This document shows, one piece after another, positions 26,402 to 34,882 of a DNA stretch of 64,000 bases. The stretch's first letter is position 1. The number at the start of each line of letters is the position of its first letter. The stretch is from Rhodococcus sp. 06-462-5 (lineage in GTDB: Bacteria > Actinomycetota > Actinomycetes > Mycobacteriales > Mycobacteriaceae): the NCBI RefSeq assembly GCF_002258315.1, contig NZ_NOYD01000018.1, positions 62,001 to 126,000 of the forward strand, read 5' to 3'. Below the pieces are notes generated by a model. The model saw only the letters and a program-made list of their open reading frames with translations, did not search any database and was not told the origin of the DNA. The position numbers were made by a program, and so were the translations under genes.

Positions 26402-28281
26402 ACGGAGCTCGAGTCCAGCGTCCTGCGTGACACCGATGCTCCCGGGGTCGCGGTACTGATGCGCACTGCGCCCCACGACAGAGCCCAGATCATTGCCAGA
26501 GTGCAGACGAGCACGACCAGTGATGCGGCACCGAACAGCCACGCCGGGTGGTCGAAGCTCCGCTCACGTTGCAGCAGCGCAGTCTCGCTCTGCAACTGCC
26601 GTGTGAACTGGGCGTCGGCCGAGACCTCCGGCGCGCCGATGCCGGGATCGGCCGCCATGAAGATCGGCGTGCCGGTCAGGGTTCGACCGTCCTGGATGCG
26701 TAGGAACGTCTTCCAGGTTCCGTGCGCCGGAACCGGACGGGTCGACTGATACATGCCGGGCCCGGTCCGTTCGAGGCGATCGACGACCAGACCACGCAGA
26801 GTGTCGCCGGCTCCCTGCCATGCCAGGATCGCCACCCACTCGGGGTCGTCGGATACCAGGTCGGCTGGATCGAGTCGGACCGTTGCCGTCACCATCCGGC
26901 CACCGTCCTGCGGCGCGGCATCGGCGAGAGTGACTGTCGCCGTTGCGTTTTCCGGTACGTCGATCATCAGACCGTTGGCTGTCGCGCCGCCGAGGACGAG
27001 TACCAACGCGACGACGATCGTGCGCCGGACGGCAGGTGCCGGCAGTCCGTCTCCACTGAGCAGTTGCGCGAACAGCCCTGCCGTCAGCCCGCACATGACG
27101 CCGACGGGTACTGCCATCGCGAGCGCCTCGACCCACATCGACGTCGGCCACGGGTAGACGAAGACCGCGTCGATCCACAACGATTCGAGCCACAAGCCCA
27201 CAGTTGCCGCAGTCAACCCCGCGAGCATTCCGAATCGAAGTCGGTGCACCACGAGCGGAGTGAGACCGACGAGTTCGACCACCACCGCGATCCCGAGGAA
27301 CAGTGCGAACACGTTGTGCGGTTCACCCAGAACCGGGCCGACGACGAACGCTGTCAGCTCGCGAATGACGGCGGCGAATGCGACGACGAACAGAGTCGCG
27401 CCCCGTCCCACCACCAGTCGCGCTGCGACGAGCGCGAACGCTCCGGCACCGACGATGAGCATCGGTTGGAACACCAACCGGAACTGCTCGACTCCGAAGT
27501 CGAATTCGATCTGAAACACCGACAACCCGATGAGGAGACCGCCGAACGTGCTGGCTTTGAGAACCCACGACAACGCCGAGCGTCTGGGACCCCGCTCAGT
27601 GTCATCCACCTCGTCGCGGGACGTCTGCCGTGCGGCGGCCATGGCCAGTCTGCCTTCGTGATCGAGCAGTAGGACTCCGATGAGCGACAGTCCGGCACCG
27701 CCGATCAACATCAAATGGGTCGGTCCCCACAGTGTCACGTCCTGGCCGAAGATTCGGTGCCAGATATCGTCCAAGGGAAAGCCGATGAGCGCATACAGAC
27801 CACTGCCCGCGATCAGCAGACCACCCGTGGGCGCATACCAGGTGCGGGTGATCTTGACGGCCGCGCGACCGGGCTTCTCGTCGAGCGGGAGAATGATCGC
27901 AAGCGCACCCGCGATGAACAGGAAGAACAAGCCGACCAGGATGAAGTAGTGGGCCGGGTTGGCCAGTGGTCCCTCGTCGCGCCCTCGTCCGATGTGCAGG
28001 CTGACGTCCCAGATGAACCCGAAGAATGCGGTCAGGATCGTCGAGACGAACAGGACCAGGGGCAACGCAGCCCAGCCGGGCAAGTTCAGCTTCGACCCCG
28101 CGTAGTCCGCCAGCCTCGCCAACCACGTGATGCGTCGAGTGCGGTGCATGAACGCCAGATACAGCAGAAACAACGACACGACGGCCGCGGCTGCCGTCAT
28201 ACCGAAGACCTGGTCCAGAGCCGCGCCACCGCTCTGCGACTTAGAAAACACGTTACTCGCCGTAACACCTATGTTGGACAT
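26398..28281 (-). CDS. Large polytopic membrane protein with extracytoplasmic C-terminal domain
   Basis: Protein of 627 aa, first gene of the operon. About 11 membrane helices fill residues 25-440. Conserved-looking motifs between them are WDVSLHIGRGRDEGPLANPA and DIWHRIFGQDVTLWGPTHLM, with histidines suited to metal or haem contact. The C-terminal 150 residues form a beta-rich domain (TATVRLDPADLVSDDPEWVA ... AHGTWKTFLRIQDGRT) similar in style to YtkA-like or copper-handling domains, ending with one more helix. With the cupredoxin-like lipoprotein it suggests a metal- or redox-related membrane complex; the function is unknown. Confidence 0.65.
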   Translation of the reverse strand: MSNIGVTASNVFSKSQSGGAALDQVFGMTAAAAVVSLFLLYLAFMHRTRRITWLARLADYAGSKLNLPGWAALPLVLFVSTILTAFFGFIWDVSLHIGRGRDEGPLANPAHYFILVGLFFLFIAGALAIILPLDEKPGRAAVKITRTWYAPTGGLLIAGSGLYALIGFPLDDIWHRIFGQDVTLWGPTHLMLIGGAGLSLIGVLLLDHEGRLAMAAARQTSRDEVDDTERGPRRSALSWVLKASTFGGLLIGLSVFQIEFDFGVEQFRLVFQPMLIVGAGAFALVAARLVVGRGATLFVVAFAAVIRELTAFVVGPVLGEPHNVFALFLGIAVVVELVGLTPLVVHRLRFGMLAGLTAATVGLWLESLWIDAVFVYPWPTSMWVEALAMAVPVGVMCGLTAGLFAQLLSGDGLPAPAVRRTIVVALVLVLGGATANGLMIDVPENATATVTLADAAPQDGGRMVTATVRLDPADLVSDDPEWVAILAWQGAGDTLRGLVVDRLERTGPGMYQSTRPVPAHGTWKTFLRIQDGRTLTGTPIFMAADPGIGAPEVSADAQFTRQLQSETALLQRERSFDHPAWLFGAASLVVLVCTLAMIWALSWGAVRISTATPGASVSRRTLDSSSV

Positions 28282-28694
28282 GCGCTGAGTATGGCCCTAC
28301 ATCGACAATATGAACACCCTTGGCTCGAATTTGTTCGGCGATGTCGTGGCCGGCAATCAGATTGGCCTACATCGGTCGAGCCGGAGATCCTGCCCGCCCT
28401 GTACTTCCGTGTTGCGTTTTTGCAACCACCTGCATTATCCGAACTCGGGGCGTTATCCGATGCCCGTGTTAGTCAGTGGCCGGACGTCGAGATGTCTTGA
28501 CGGTGCGGTAACTGCACTTCTGGGACGAGCATCCGATCTTGGCATTACGTCATGTGTGGCCGGCGCCGAGTGTTCGCCGGTCCTTGCGGATCGAGTTTCA
28601 TCGGGGGGGGGGCAGTGCTCATCGTCCGGCAACGACCCGCTGACTGGATTAGAACCGACAGATTTGTTCGGAAAGTGAACGGAAAGCTGGTGAC
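28282..28694. other. Intergenic region with copy 2 of the TTGACGGTGCGG motif and a G10 run
   Basis: No supported gene. CGTCGAGA-TG-TCTTGACG followed by GTGCGGTAACT lies at 28486-28513, matching the copies near 15.25 and 38.00 kb. A run of ten G occurs at 28603-28612. The region should contain the promoter of the membrane operon. Confidence 0.5.
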
Positions 28695-29015
28695 TTAGTG
28701 CCGGTACCTCGACGGTGCGCGATTTCGTGCACTGTGCGGTGAATCGCACTCGTCAACCGCGCGGCCAACGTCAGTTGTGAGAAGCGGCCGACTCGACGGC
28801 CGTTCCCATTCGGTGATCAGAGGCAGGGTTTGGTTCAGTTCGTTGATCAGCTCGTGCCAGTGGAGGTATTGCTCCATCGCCGACGAATCGCCGGCCACGG
28901 CAGTGCTGGTTGATCTGATGGCAACGATCGACGCCGTGGGCAGTGAATCGACAGTAGCGACCAAGAACGGGCCGGGACAGTGGGCGAGCCACGTTCTGTC
29001 GGCAGGGGCGTTCAC
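28695..29015 (-). CDS. Possible small protein downstream of ferredoxin
   Basis: Open frame of 106 codons beginning with GTG two bases after the ferredoxin stop. The first 75 residues look protein-like (FLVATVDSLPTASIVAIRST, then YLHWHELINELNQTLPLITE), while the tail is Arg/Ser-rich. No family is recognised. It may be the end of the ferredoxin transcript or a degraded gene. Confidence 0.35.
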   Translation of the reverse strand: MNAPADRTWLAHCPGPFLVATVDSLPTASIVAIRSTSTAVAGDSSAMEQYLHWHELINELNQTLPLITEWERPSSRPLLTTDVGRAVDECDSPHSARNRAPSRYRH

Positions 29016-29017
29016 AT

Positions 29018-29218
29018 CTACACTGCTGTGATAGCTGCCGCTGGACAGGCTTCCAGGGCTGCCAGTATCGAGCTACGGGCAGCCTCGTTGTCGAGGGGGC
29101 GGTCCGTTTTCTGGGCGCGGCCGCGTCGAAACTCGAAGTGTTCCGGCGCGACCGCGATGCACAGGCCGGCACCTATGCACGTCCTCGACACAGTGACGTG
29201 CATCGAGCTGTCAGGCAT
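29018..29218 (-). CDS. [3Fe-4S] ferredoxin (P450-partner type)
   Basis: Ferredoxin of 66 aa with three cluster cysteines: C14 and C20 in TCIGAGLCIAVAPEHFEF and C58 in ALEACPAAAITA. The position of the fourth ligand is A17, so a [3Fe-4S] cluster is expected, as in ferredoxins that feed cytochromes P450. The ATG start has GAGAGGAG upstream. No P450 or ferredoxin reductase is in the neighbourhood, so its partner is unknown. It follows the truncated haemoglobin on the same strand at the end of the nitrile cluster. Confidence 0.85.
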   Translation of the reverse strand: MPDSSMHVTVSRTCIGAGLCIAVAPEHFEFRRGRAQKTDRPLDNEAARSSILAALEACPAAAITAV

Positions 29219-29374
29219 AGTGAAAGCTCCTCTCCGACCGGTGCGGAAGACCTCGCACCTTGCGGCTCATCGGCGTGAAAACGGGAACTGCTTCGACACC
29301 GAGTGGCGCATCCAGTTCGATGCCGCAAAGTGACGCGTTCGAGCCTGATGGGCTCAGATCGCTGCATGCGAGTG

Positions 29375-29857
29375 TCACTGAGACTGAGCGGAGGCTCGCG
29401 CGGGCCAGATGACGCCCACACTTTTCATGCCTTCCATGACGTCCATGTCGGGATTTGCTGTCAGCACCTCCTTGAACGTTGGGCTGCCGACAATCACGGA
29501 CTTGAACGAGCGCAGGAACGCATCGACCTCTTCCGCCTCTCTCCGAGGAATTCCGAACTCCTCGTAGGCGGGGGTGACAATATCGGCAAATAGCGCGTCC
29601 CAATACTCCTCGGTAATTCCCATTCCGCGGTGTGAGGTCGCCATGTCGGGTCCGTGGTAGGTGTGTGGCCCACCCCAGTGCATACCCAGGAATTCGACGA
29701 AGCCGCTGATCTCCTCCTGCACCTCGGCTTCGGTCTTGTGGTTCCAGATGTGGCCGATCGTAGGATTCAGCATCGCGCGTGTGACCAGGATGCGTGCCAG
29801 GAATTTGACCGATTCGAGACCGCCCAAGCGGTAGTAAAGACTGTCTTGTTCACTCAT
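29375..29857 (-). CDS. Truncated haemoglobin-like protein
   Basis: Protein of 160 aa, start ATG 29857 with AGGAGAGAA upstream. It follows the 2/2 globin pattern: SLYYRLGGLESVKFLARIL at the N-terminus, and DMATSHRGMGITEEYWDAL with the proximal haem ligand His in SHRGMGI. It is longer than usual group I proteins (about 120-130 aa) by a C-terminal extension. It could bind O2 or NO. It lies 32 bp after cbtA and probably shares its transcript. A role in protecting or modifying the nitrile hydratase system is speculation from position. Confidence 0.75.
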   Translation of the reverse strand: MSEQDSLYYRLGGLESVKFLARILVTRAMLNPTIGHIWNHKTEAEVQEEISGFVEFLGMHWGGPHTYHGPDMATSHRGMGITEEYWDALFADIVTPAYEEFGIPRREAEEVDAFLRSFKSVIVGSPTFKEVLTANPDMDVMEGMKSVGVIWPARASAQSQ

Positions 29858-29889
29858 TGTGTTCTCTCCTGGAAATAGATTGGACTGAC

Positions 29890-30684
29890 TTAGGAAATTG
29901 CTCGTCGCGAGGCTCGTTCGGTCAGCAGAGCGAATACCGCCATCAATGCGGACCACAGTGTCAATTGTGTTGCCAACGAGGATATTCGGAATTGCCACAA
30001 CAGTGAGGCGGGGAAGTCGGATGGGACCTCGTCGATGGCAGGTGCCAGTGCGTAGCCGGTGACAATGACGACGATGAGGGCCACTGCGGCTGCCACGGTG
30101 GGTAGTACCTGCGAGGCGATTCGGGTGGCAACGACGTGGCGGACGAACACGAAGGCGGCGATAGCAAGGAGTCCCAACAGCACCATCGCGAACCACAGGA
30201 TGGTCCGTTGATCGATGGTGTCCGGGTCTCCTACAGCGGGTGGATTGGCAGGATATTCGAAGAAGGGAACGGCAGCGACGGAGAACCACCCCGCAGTACC
30301 GACAGCGGCAATCAGAGCGGCGGCGGACAAGCCGGAACGGGTTCGCACTGCAGTGAGTACACATGCGTAGATCGCGCCCAGCGCGGCACCCGACAGGGCG
30401 GTGGCGAGGAACAATCCTGCGCGCTGGCCGTCTCGGGGGACCAGTGGGGTGTCGTTGTGGTGGTGGCCTGCGGGAGCGCCGGTGTCGTTGTGATCATCGG
30501 CCGTGGTTGCGTGGGATTCTTCGATAGCGATCGCCGCATCGATGTGGTGTTCGCCGGTAATGTACGCGACGCCGCCGGCGAGAATGCCGGCGACGAAGCC
30601 GGCGAGAATGCCTCGGACCAACAGCTGTTTCAGTGACCCCGTCAACGTCGAGTGCGTGGTTGAAGAGGCCGTGTTCAATGGCAT
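29890..30684 (-). CDS. cbtA: Cobalt transporter subunit CbtA
   Basis: Membrane protein of 264 aa with six or so helices. The first helix region LLVRGILAGFVAGILAGGVA is typical of CbtA. A His-rich segment follows (about 60-85: EESHATTADDHNDTGAPAGH, then HHND), suited to metal handling. ATG 30684 is chosen since it overlaps the 3' end of cbtB by 10 nt. CbtAB systems are known from cobalamin regulons and move Co2+ inward. Here it sits 3' of the cobalt nitrile hydratase genes and probably supplies their metal. Confidence 0.8.
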   Translation of the reverse strand: MPLNTASSTTHSTLTGSLKQLLVRGILAGFVAGILAGGVAYITGEHHIDAAIAIEESHATTADDHNDTGAPAGHHHNDTPLVPRDGQRAGLFLATALSGAALGAIYACVLTAVRTRSGLSAAALIAAVGTAGWFSVAAVPFFEYPANPPAVGDPDTIDQRTILWFAMVLLGLLAIAAFVFVRHVVATRIASQVLPTVAAAVALIVVIVTGYALAPAIDEVPSDFPASLLWQFRISSLATQLTLWSALMAVFALLTERASRRAIS

Positions 30685-30884
30685 GGGAGACCCAGTAGGT
30701 GACGCCCGTCGTGCATCACTTCGTGGAGCAGCATGCCGCTTCGAGAGATCGCGCCTTGGTCGAAGCCGACGAGATACAGAGTGAGCATTGCTAGCAGAAC
30801 CGCAGCGATCATCAGTATCGATGCCGCGACTTTTTGTAGTTCTGCGTCGGGTGTAACGCTGATCGTGGTCATTTCCGTACTCAC
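30675..30884 (-). CDS. cbtB: Cobalt transporter subunit CbtB
   Basis: Small protein of 69 aa with one membrane helix (SILMIAAVLLAMLTLYLVGF) and the diagnostic C-terminal metal motif HEVMHDGRHLLGLPCH. The start is GTG 30884, with ATG 30872 as an alternative. CbtB acts together with CbtA. The conserved histidines probably pass cobalt to the channel. It is the first gene after a 300-bp gap behind the nitrile hydratase activator. Confidence 0.85.
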   Translation of the reverse strand: MSTEMTTISVTPDAELQKVAASILMIAAVLLAMLTLYLVGFDQGAISRSGMLLHEVMHDGRHLLGLPCH

Positions 30885-31188
30885 TTTCCAATGATGTTAC
30901 TGATCAATGCTTTTGGCAGAATTGCGACGATCTCCGGTCGGTCGCAGCCGAACCCTCTTCGTTCGCAGGTGATCGCCGCGGCCCGACGAGTGCGCACTTC
31001 TCGAGGACCGCCGGCGGGTGCCGGGCTCGGCTGTAGGGCATATCTGATGCGCAGAATCGGCTGGTTTCTGCTACTGCCAAGGAGGACGGTCACCTCCACC
31101 CGCGCGGCCAGGTGGATTCCGACAGCCGCCGACGAAGAGCAGGCCGCTGGGTCGCGGTCGGCAGTGCCACCCGCCGTCGGCCCTCCTG
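30885..31188. other. 304-bp gap between activator and cbtB; no cobalamin riboswitch seen
   Basis: No gene. A GGAGG-ACGGTCA-CCTCC hairpin lies at about 31081-31097. I looked for the conserved cobalamin riboswitch blocks on the minus strand because CbtAB genes often carry one and found no match. The gap may hold a separate promoter for cbtBA. Confidence 0.4.
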
Positions 31189-31617
31189 TCAGAGGGTGCG
31201 GGCCGGATCGATACTGATCGGCTCGAGGTGCGCTGTGTGGTGGTCGCGGTCGGGTGGAGTGGCAAGTACCGTCTTTGTGCGTTCGTCGAGGTCGGCGTCG
31301 CTGAGTAGCCCGCTACCCGACAGGCGGGTTTCGAGCGCATTGAGCCAGTGCTCGTAGTACGACCACGACCCTCGCTCGAGTTCACCCTCGTTCTCTTCCC
31401 AGTACGTGATGGAATCGATCAATGAGAGCTGGAATTCGGACCACTCGAACTGGCGGGCGTCATAGGCAGCTACGGCGATAGCGAATGCGCGGATCTCCCA
31501 CGGTGACGCGAACGCGATGTCCCCGTCCGGTGCGCCAGGCAGACTGCAGACGAGCTTCTCCACTCGCCGGCGTGCGTCACCGAGCTCTGTGGTGTCGGGG
31601 CGAATCGAGGTTGTCAT
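31189..31617 (-). CDS. Nitrile hydratase activator / accessory protein
   Basis: Protein of 142 aa related to the N-terminal part of the beta subunit: [53 protein letters not shown]. This matches the accessory proteins (NhhG/NhlE type) that insert cobalt into the alpha subunit by subunit swapping. The start overlaps the alpha stop by 4 nt. Order beta-alpha-activator is that of the cobalt enzymes of Rhodococcus rhodochrous J1. Confidence 0.85.
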   Translation of the reverse strand: MTTSIRPDTTELGDARRRVEKLVCSLPGAPDGDIAFASPWEIRAFAIAVAAYDARQFEWSEFQLSLIDSITYWEENEGELERGSWSYYEHWLNALETRLSGSGLLSDADLDERTKTVLATPPDRDHHTAHLEPISIDPARTL

Positions 31618-32216
31618 GGCTGCGTCCGAGCAGTGGGGCCGACACCGATCATGGAGTCACGGCTGACCAGCTCGGCAAGCTGGTCTTCGCTCCATCCATC
31701 GGTTCCTGCGGGGCGTCGGGGCAAGACCCAGTACCGCATCTCGCTGCTCGAGTCCCACACCCGAATCTCGACGTCGTCGGAGACGGTGTAGCCGAAGCTC
31801 TCGGCCAGTACTTTGCGTGGTTCGCGGCAGATGGCCGCTCGGTACTGGGGATCTTTGTACCAGTTCGGTGGTAGCCCGAGCACCGGCCAGGGGTAGCACG
31901 AACACAGGGTGCAGACGATGACGTTGTGAATGTTGGCGGTGTCTTCGACGACGACCATGTCCTCGCCCTGAAGGCCGCCGATGCCGAGCTCGCCGCACGC
32001 TTCGGTCGCGTCGGCGAGCAGTCGAGCCTTGAACTCGGGGTCCGACCACGCTTTGGCGACAACCTTCGCCCCGAGTTGGGGTCCGACTTCGTTCTCATAG
32101 ATCTCGACCAGACGGTCGATGGCTTGGGTGGTCATGATGCCTTTGTCGATGAGCATCGATTCCAGCGCTTTGACGCGCGCAGCAATCTCTTCCTGGCTGC
32201 GGATTTTCTCACTCAT
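31614..32216 (-). CDS. Nitrile hydratase alpha subunit, cobalt type
   Basis: Protein of 200 aa, ATG 32216 overlapping the beta stop as ATGA. The metal-binding claw is C102-T-L-C105-S-C107 in [17 protein letters not shown]; Thr rather than Ser at the second position marks the cobalt class, and the two later cysteines would be oxidised in the mature enzyme. The family block [13 protein letters not shown] follows. The enzyme hydrates nitriles to amides in the cytoplasm. All catalytic residues of the claw are intact. Confidence 0.93.
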   Translation of the reverse strand: MSEKIRSQEEIAARVKALESMLIDKGIMTTQAIDRLVEIYENEVGPQLGAKVVAKAWSDPEFKARLLADATEACGELGIGGLQGEDMVVVEDTANIHNVIVCTLCSCYPWPVLGLPPNWYKDPQYRAAICREPRKVLAESFGYTVSDDVEIRVWDSSSEMRYWVLPRRPAGTDGWSEDQLAELVSRDSMIGVGPTARTQP

Positions 32217-32920
32217 GCTGACTGCACTCCTCGGGGTGTGACGAGTTCGATGTATGGGTCCCAGACGTCGAAATACACGGATTGGTTGCGCTCGGCGGTC
32301 TCGGCACCCCAGAGCTCGTCGGCCTCGAAACGGACGGTGTAAACATGCTCGGGGCACTCACCGAGATTGTTGCCTGCGGTGTCGGGGTAGATGAATGTCC
32401 CGTGTGTAAGAACGATTTCACCGGTCGCTCCGCGGATGTAGCGAGCTCGTCGAGTGTGTCCGCGCGGGGAGTCACGTCGTACTTTGACCGTGTCACCGAC
32501 CTGGAAACGGGCGATCTTGTTGCTCTCGCGCTTCGCGGGTGCACCGGCCGGCACGACGGCGTTGATGAACGCCAACAGTTCGGGATCGTCGTGGTGCTCG
32601 GGCATCGGCGCATCGGGGTTGGCGAGAAAGTACTCGGTGCGACGATCGAGTTCGTCGAGATCGAGTTGCCCGGTGCGCTCGCCGTGATACTCGACTGTGT
32701 GGATCCAGTGCTCGTAGTACGGCGATTTCAAGTAGACCGCGGGATCGATCAACTCCATGCCGAAGCGGAATTGATCGACCCCGAAAAATCCGCCGCGAAA
32801 GCACATCGAGAACATTGCGAACGCGGCTTTCTCCCATTCGGCGCGGAAGATCGGTTCGTTCTCCGGGACGACTACCGGGCCCAGTCCGTCTGTGCCGGCC
32901 AAGTCGAAAACTCCGTTCAT
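32213..32920 (-). CDS. Nitrile hydratase beta subunit
   Basis: Protein of 235 aa beginning [20 protein letters not shown], the standard N-terminus of the family. The helical N-terminal part contains [20 protein letters not shown] and [10 protein letters not shown]. The C-terminal SH3-like barrel contains [20 protein letters not shown] and [11 protein letters not shown]. The two arginines that contact the alpha-subunit claw are expected in these blocks. It precedes alpha, as in cobalt-type operons, and follows the amidase by about 85 bp. Confidence 0.92.
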   Translation of the reverse strand: MNGVFDLAGTDGLGPVVVPENEPIFRAEWEKAAFAMFSMCFRGGFFGVDQFRFGMELIDPAVYLKSPYYEHWIHTVEYHGERTGQLDLDELDRRTEYFLANPDAPMPEHHDDPELLAFINAVVPAGAPAKRESNKIARFQVGDTVKVRRDSPRGHTRRARYIRGATGEIVLTHGTFIYPDTAGNNLGECPEHVYTVRFEADELWGAETAERNQSVYFDVWDPYIELVTPRGVQSA

Positions 32921-33005
32921 TTTTTACTTCTCCTGCCGTGACGTCTCCGTCGGGTGGGGGGTGGATCGCGATGGACTCGTACCGCGCGGCGCTTAGGGCG
33001 CGGTT

Positions 33006-34559
33006 CTAGATGGAGGCCAGGTTCGTGGTGCCAGAAGGCGTGGGGAATCCGCCGATCAACTTCTCGAAACTGTGGCCTGCACGCAGTACGGTGGCATCTT
33101 CGAAGTGTCTGCCGATGATCATCATTCCGACCGGGAGGCCATCGACGAGACCGGCTGGGACCGTCAGCGCCGGGTGGCCGGTGACATCGAGCGGTGCGGC
33201 GTTGGCAACCATGCCGAGCGCTTTGGTCAGGTAAGTGGCGCGGTCGATGTCGGGACCGGGTAGATCGTTGGCGGTGTACGGGAGGGTCGGCATCACCAGT
33301 ACGTCGTACGTTTCGAGTGCGGCGTCGTAGGCGGCTCGAGCTACGGATACGAGATTGCGAGCTTTGGCATAGCTGACGGCACCGAGCGTGTTGACGCCGT
33401 GATATCCGCACAGTGCAACGAGTTTCACGGTTTCGGACAATGCATCCGCGTACTCGAGACGCCGAGAGGCGAAGTAGGCCATCTGTTCCGGGTCGTAGAG
33501 TCCGTCGGCGTTGAGTCCGTAGCCGTTACCGTCGAGCATTTGATAAGCGCCGCCGTCGGTGGCGATGACGTTCCACACGTGGAATGCGTGCCGGTGCCAG
33601 GGGATGCTGACCTCGTCGACGATCGCGCCGAGGCCGGTGAACCGTCGTACGGCGGCGCGGACGGTGTCGTCCACTGCGGGTTGGGAATTGTCGTGTCCGA
33701 AGCCTTCGGTGACGACACCGACGCGCAGTCCTTCGACTCCGGAATCGAGACCGGCGGTGTAGTCACCTGCAGTCACATTGCGCGGCTGGCGGGGGTCGTT
33801 TCCGTCGTAACCGGCGATGACCGAGAGCATCAGTGCGGCGTCGGCGACGGTGCGCGTGATCGGTCCGAGGTGGTCGATGGTGCGTTCGATCGGGAACGCA
33901 CCGGTGTACGGGACGAGTCCGAACGTGGGCTTGTGCCCGACCACTCCGCAGAAAGCTGCCGGGATACGGATAGAGCCACCTTGATCGCCGCCGATGGCGA
34001 TATCGACGTCACCGTTGGCGACCAATGCGCCGCTGCCACCGGATGATCCGCCGGCTTCGCGGGTGGGGTCCCATGGGTTGCGTACCGGCCCGGATGCGGG
34101 GGTGAAACTCGAACCGGAGAAGCACAGATCCTCGCACACCGATTTTCCTGCGATTTCTGCGCCGGATTCGAGCAATCGGGTGACGACGGTGGCGTCGCGG
34201 GAGGGGATGAACCCTTCCAGGGTTCGGGAGCCGTTCATCATCGGGACCCCTGCGACCGCGACGTTGTCTTTGATGGCCACCGTTTTGGCGGTCAGACGAT
34301 CATCGACGGGAGTGGTTTCGGTGATCGACGTGGTGACGTACCAGGCTCCGAGCGTATTGTCGGTAGGGGACAGGACGCGGTGCTCGCGGTCTGGGGCAGT
34401 GGGCGCGATCGTCTCGTAGAGTTCGTCGACGATGTCGTACGAGCCGAGTGCGCCGTCGACCAGGCTTGCGAACTCCTCACGGTCTGCCGAGTCGAATTCG
34501 AGGCCGAAATGTTCGGCGGCCGCGCCGATCGCATCCGTATCTGGGCGTGAAACTGACAT
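33006..34559 (-). CDS. Amidase (amidase-signature family)
   Basis: Enzyme of 517 aa that would hydrolyse the amide produced by nitrile hydratase. The Ser-cisSer-Lys triad is complete: K97 in VAIKDNVAVAG, S172 in AGGSSGGSGA and the nucleophile S196 in GGDQGGSIRIPAAFCG, with the 24-residue spacing between serines that is usual in the family. The length matches the enantioselective amidases found with rhodococcal nitrile hydratases. It is the first structural gene of the operon, followed by the hydratase beta gene. Confidence 0.93.
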   Translation of the reverse strand: MSVSRPDTDAIGAAAEHFGLEFDSADREEFASLVDGALGSYDIVDELYETIAPTAPDREHRVLSPTDNTLGAWYVTTSITETTPVDDRLTAKTVAIKDNVAVAGVPMMNGSRTLEGFIPSRDATVVTRLLESGAEIAGKSVCEDLCFSGSSFTPASGPVRNPWDPTREAGGSSGGSGALVANGDVDIAIGGDQGGSIRIPAAFCGVVGHKPTFGLVPYTGAFPIERTIDHLGPITRTVADAALMLSVIAGYDGNDPRQPRNVTAGDYTAGLDSGVEGLRVGVVTEGFGHDNSQPAVDDTVRAAVRRFTGLGAIVDEVSIPWHRHAFHVWNVIATDGGAYQMLDGNGYGLNADGLYDPEQMAYFASRRLEYADALSETVKLVALCGYHGVNTLGAVSYAKARNLVSVARAAYDAALETYDVLVMPTLPYTANDLPGPDIDRATYLTKALGMVANAAPLDVTGHPALTVPAGLVDGLPVGMMIIGRHFEDATVLRAGHSFEKLIGGFPTPSGTTNLASI

Positions 34560-34670
34560 GCCTACACCTCACTCGTCGAGCAATGGATTGTGCCGAGAAC
34601 GACCGACTGCCGAACCGGTAGTGCAGACGCCTCGAACCGATGACATTGACGGTAGATCACAAGATTAAAC

Positions 34671-34856
34671 GCGTCAATGAGTGGCGACATATCCATGTGT
34701 TAAGTCTGTGTTGCGCACAGATTTCGGAACGCCTGTCACTCAAAATTCATGCAGTGCAACGTGAGTCGGTTCGAGGCTCGACTTCGAACCGATGTGTTCG
34801 TCGTCACAATTAACTCTAGATGGCCGACGAAATCGTGTCAATGGGTAGCGACACAT
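34671..34856. promoter_or_regulatory. Paired 22-bp repeats upstream of the amidase operon (candidate operators)
   Basis: GCGTCAATGAGTGGCGACAT (34671-34690) and GTGTCAATGGGTAGCGACAC (34835-34854) match at 17 of 20 positions shown and continue matching for two more. The second has inverted ends (GTGTC...GACAC). They lie in the 320-bp space between the amide-sensor gene and the amidase, 164 bp apart, the natural place for the ArsR or sensor protein to act. Confidence 0.5.
34766..34792 (-). terminator. Hairpin after the SRPBCC-AmiC gene
   Basis: TCGGTTCGA-GGCTCGACT-TCGAACCGA has 9-bp perfect arms and a 9-nt loop. It lies about 90 bp downstream of the sensor gene's stop and may end the regulatory transcript. 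A T-stretch (GAATTTTG) occurs only about 20 nt later, so it is not a perfect intrinsic terminator. Confidence 0.4.
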
Positions 34857-34882
34857 AGACCTGACTGTGACGGGAGGCGAGT

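Noticed and set aside
30885..31188. Cobalamin riboswitch before cbtBA
   Set aside because: The B12-box and the other conserved blocks could not be found on the minus strand; only a short hairpin is present.
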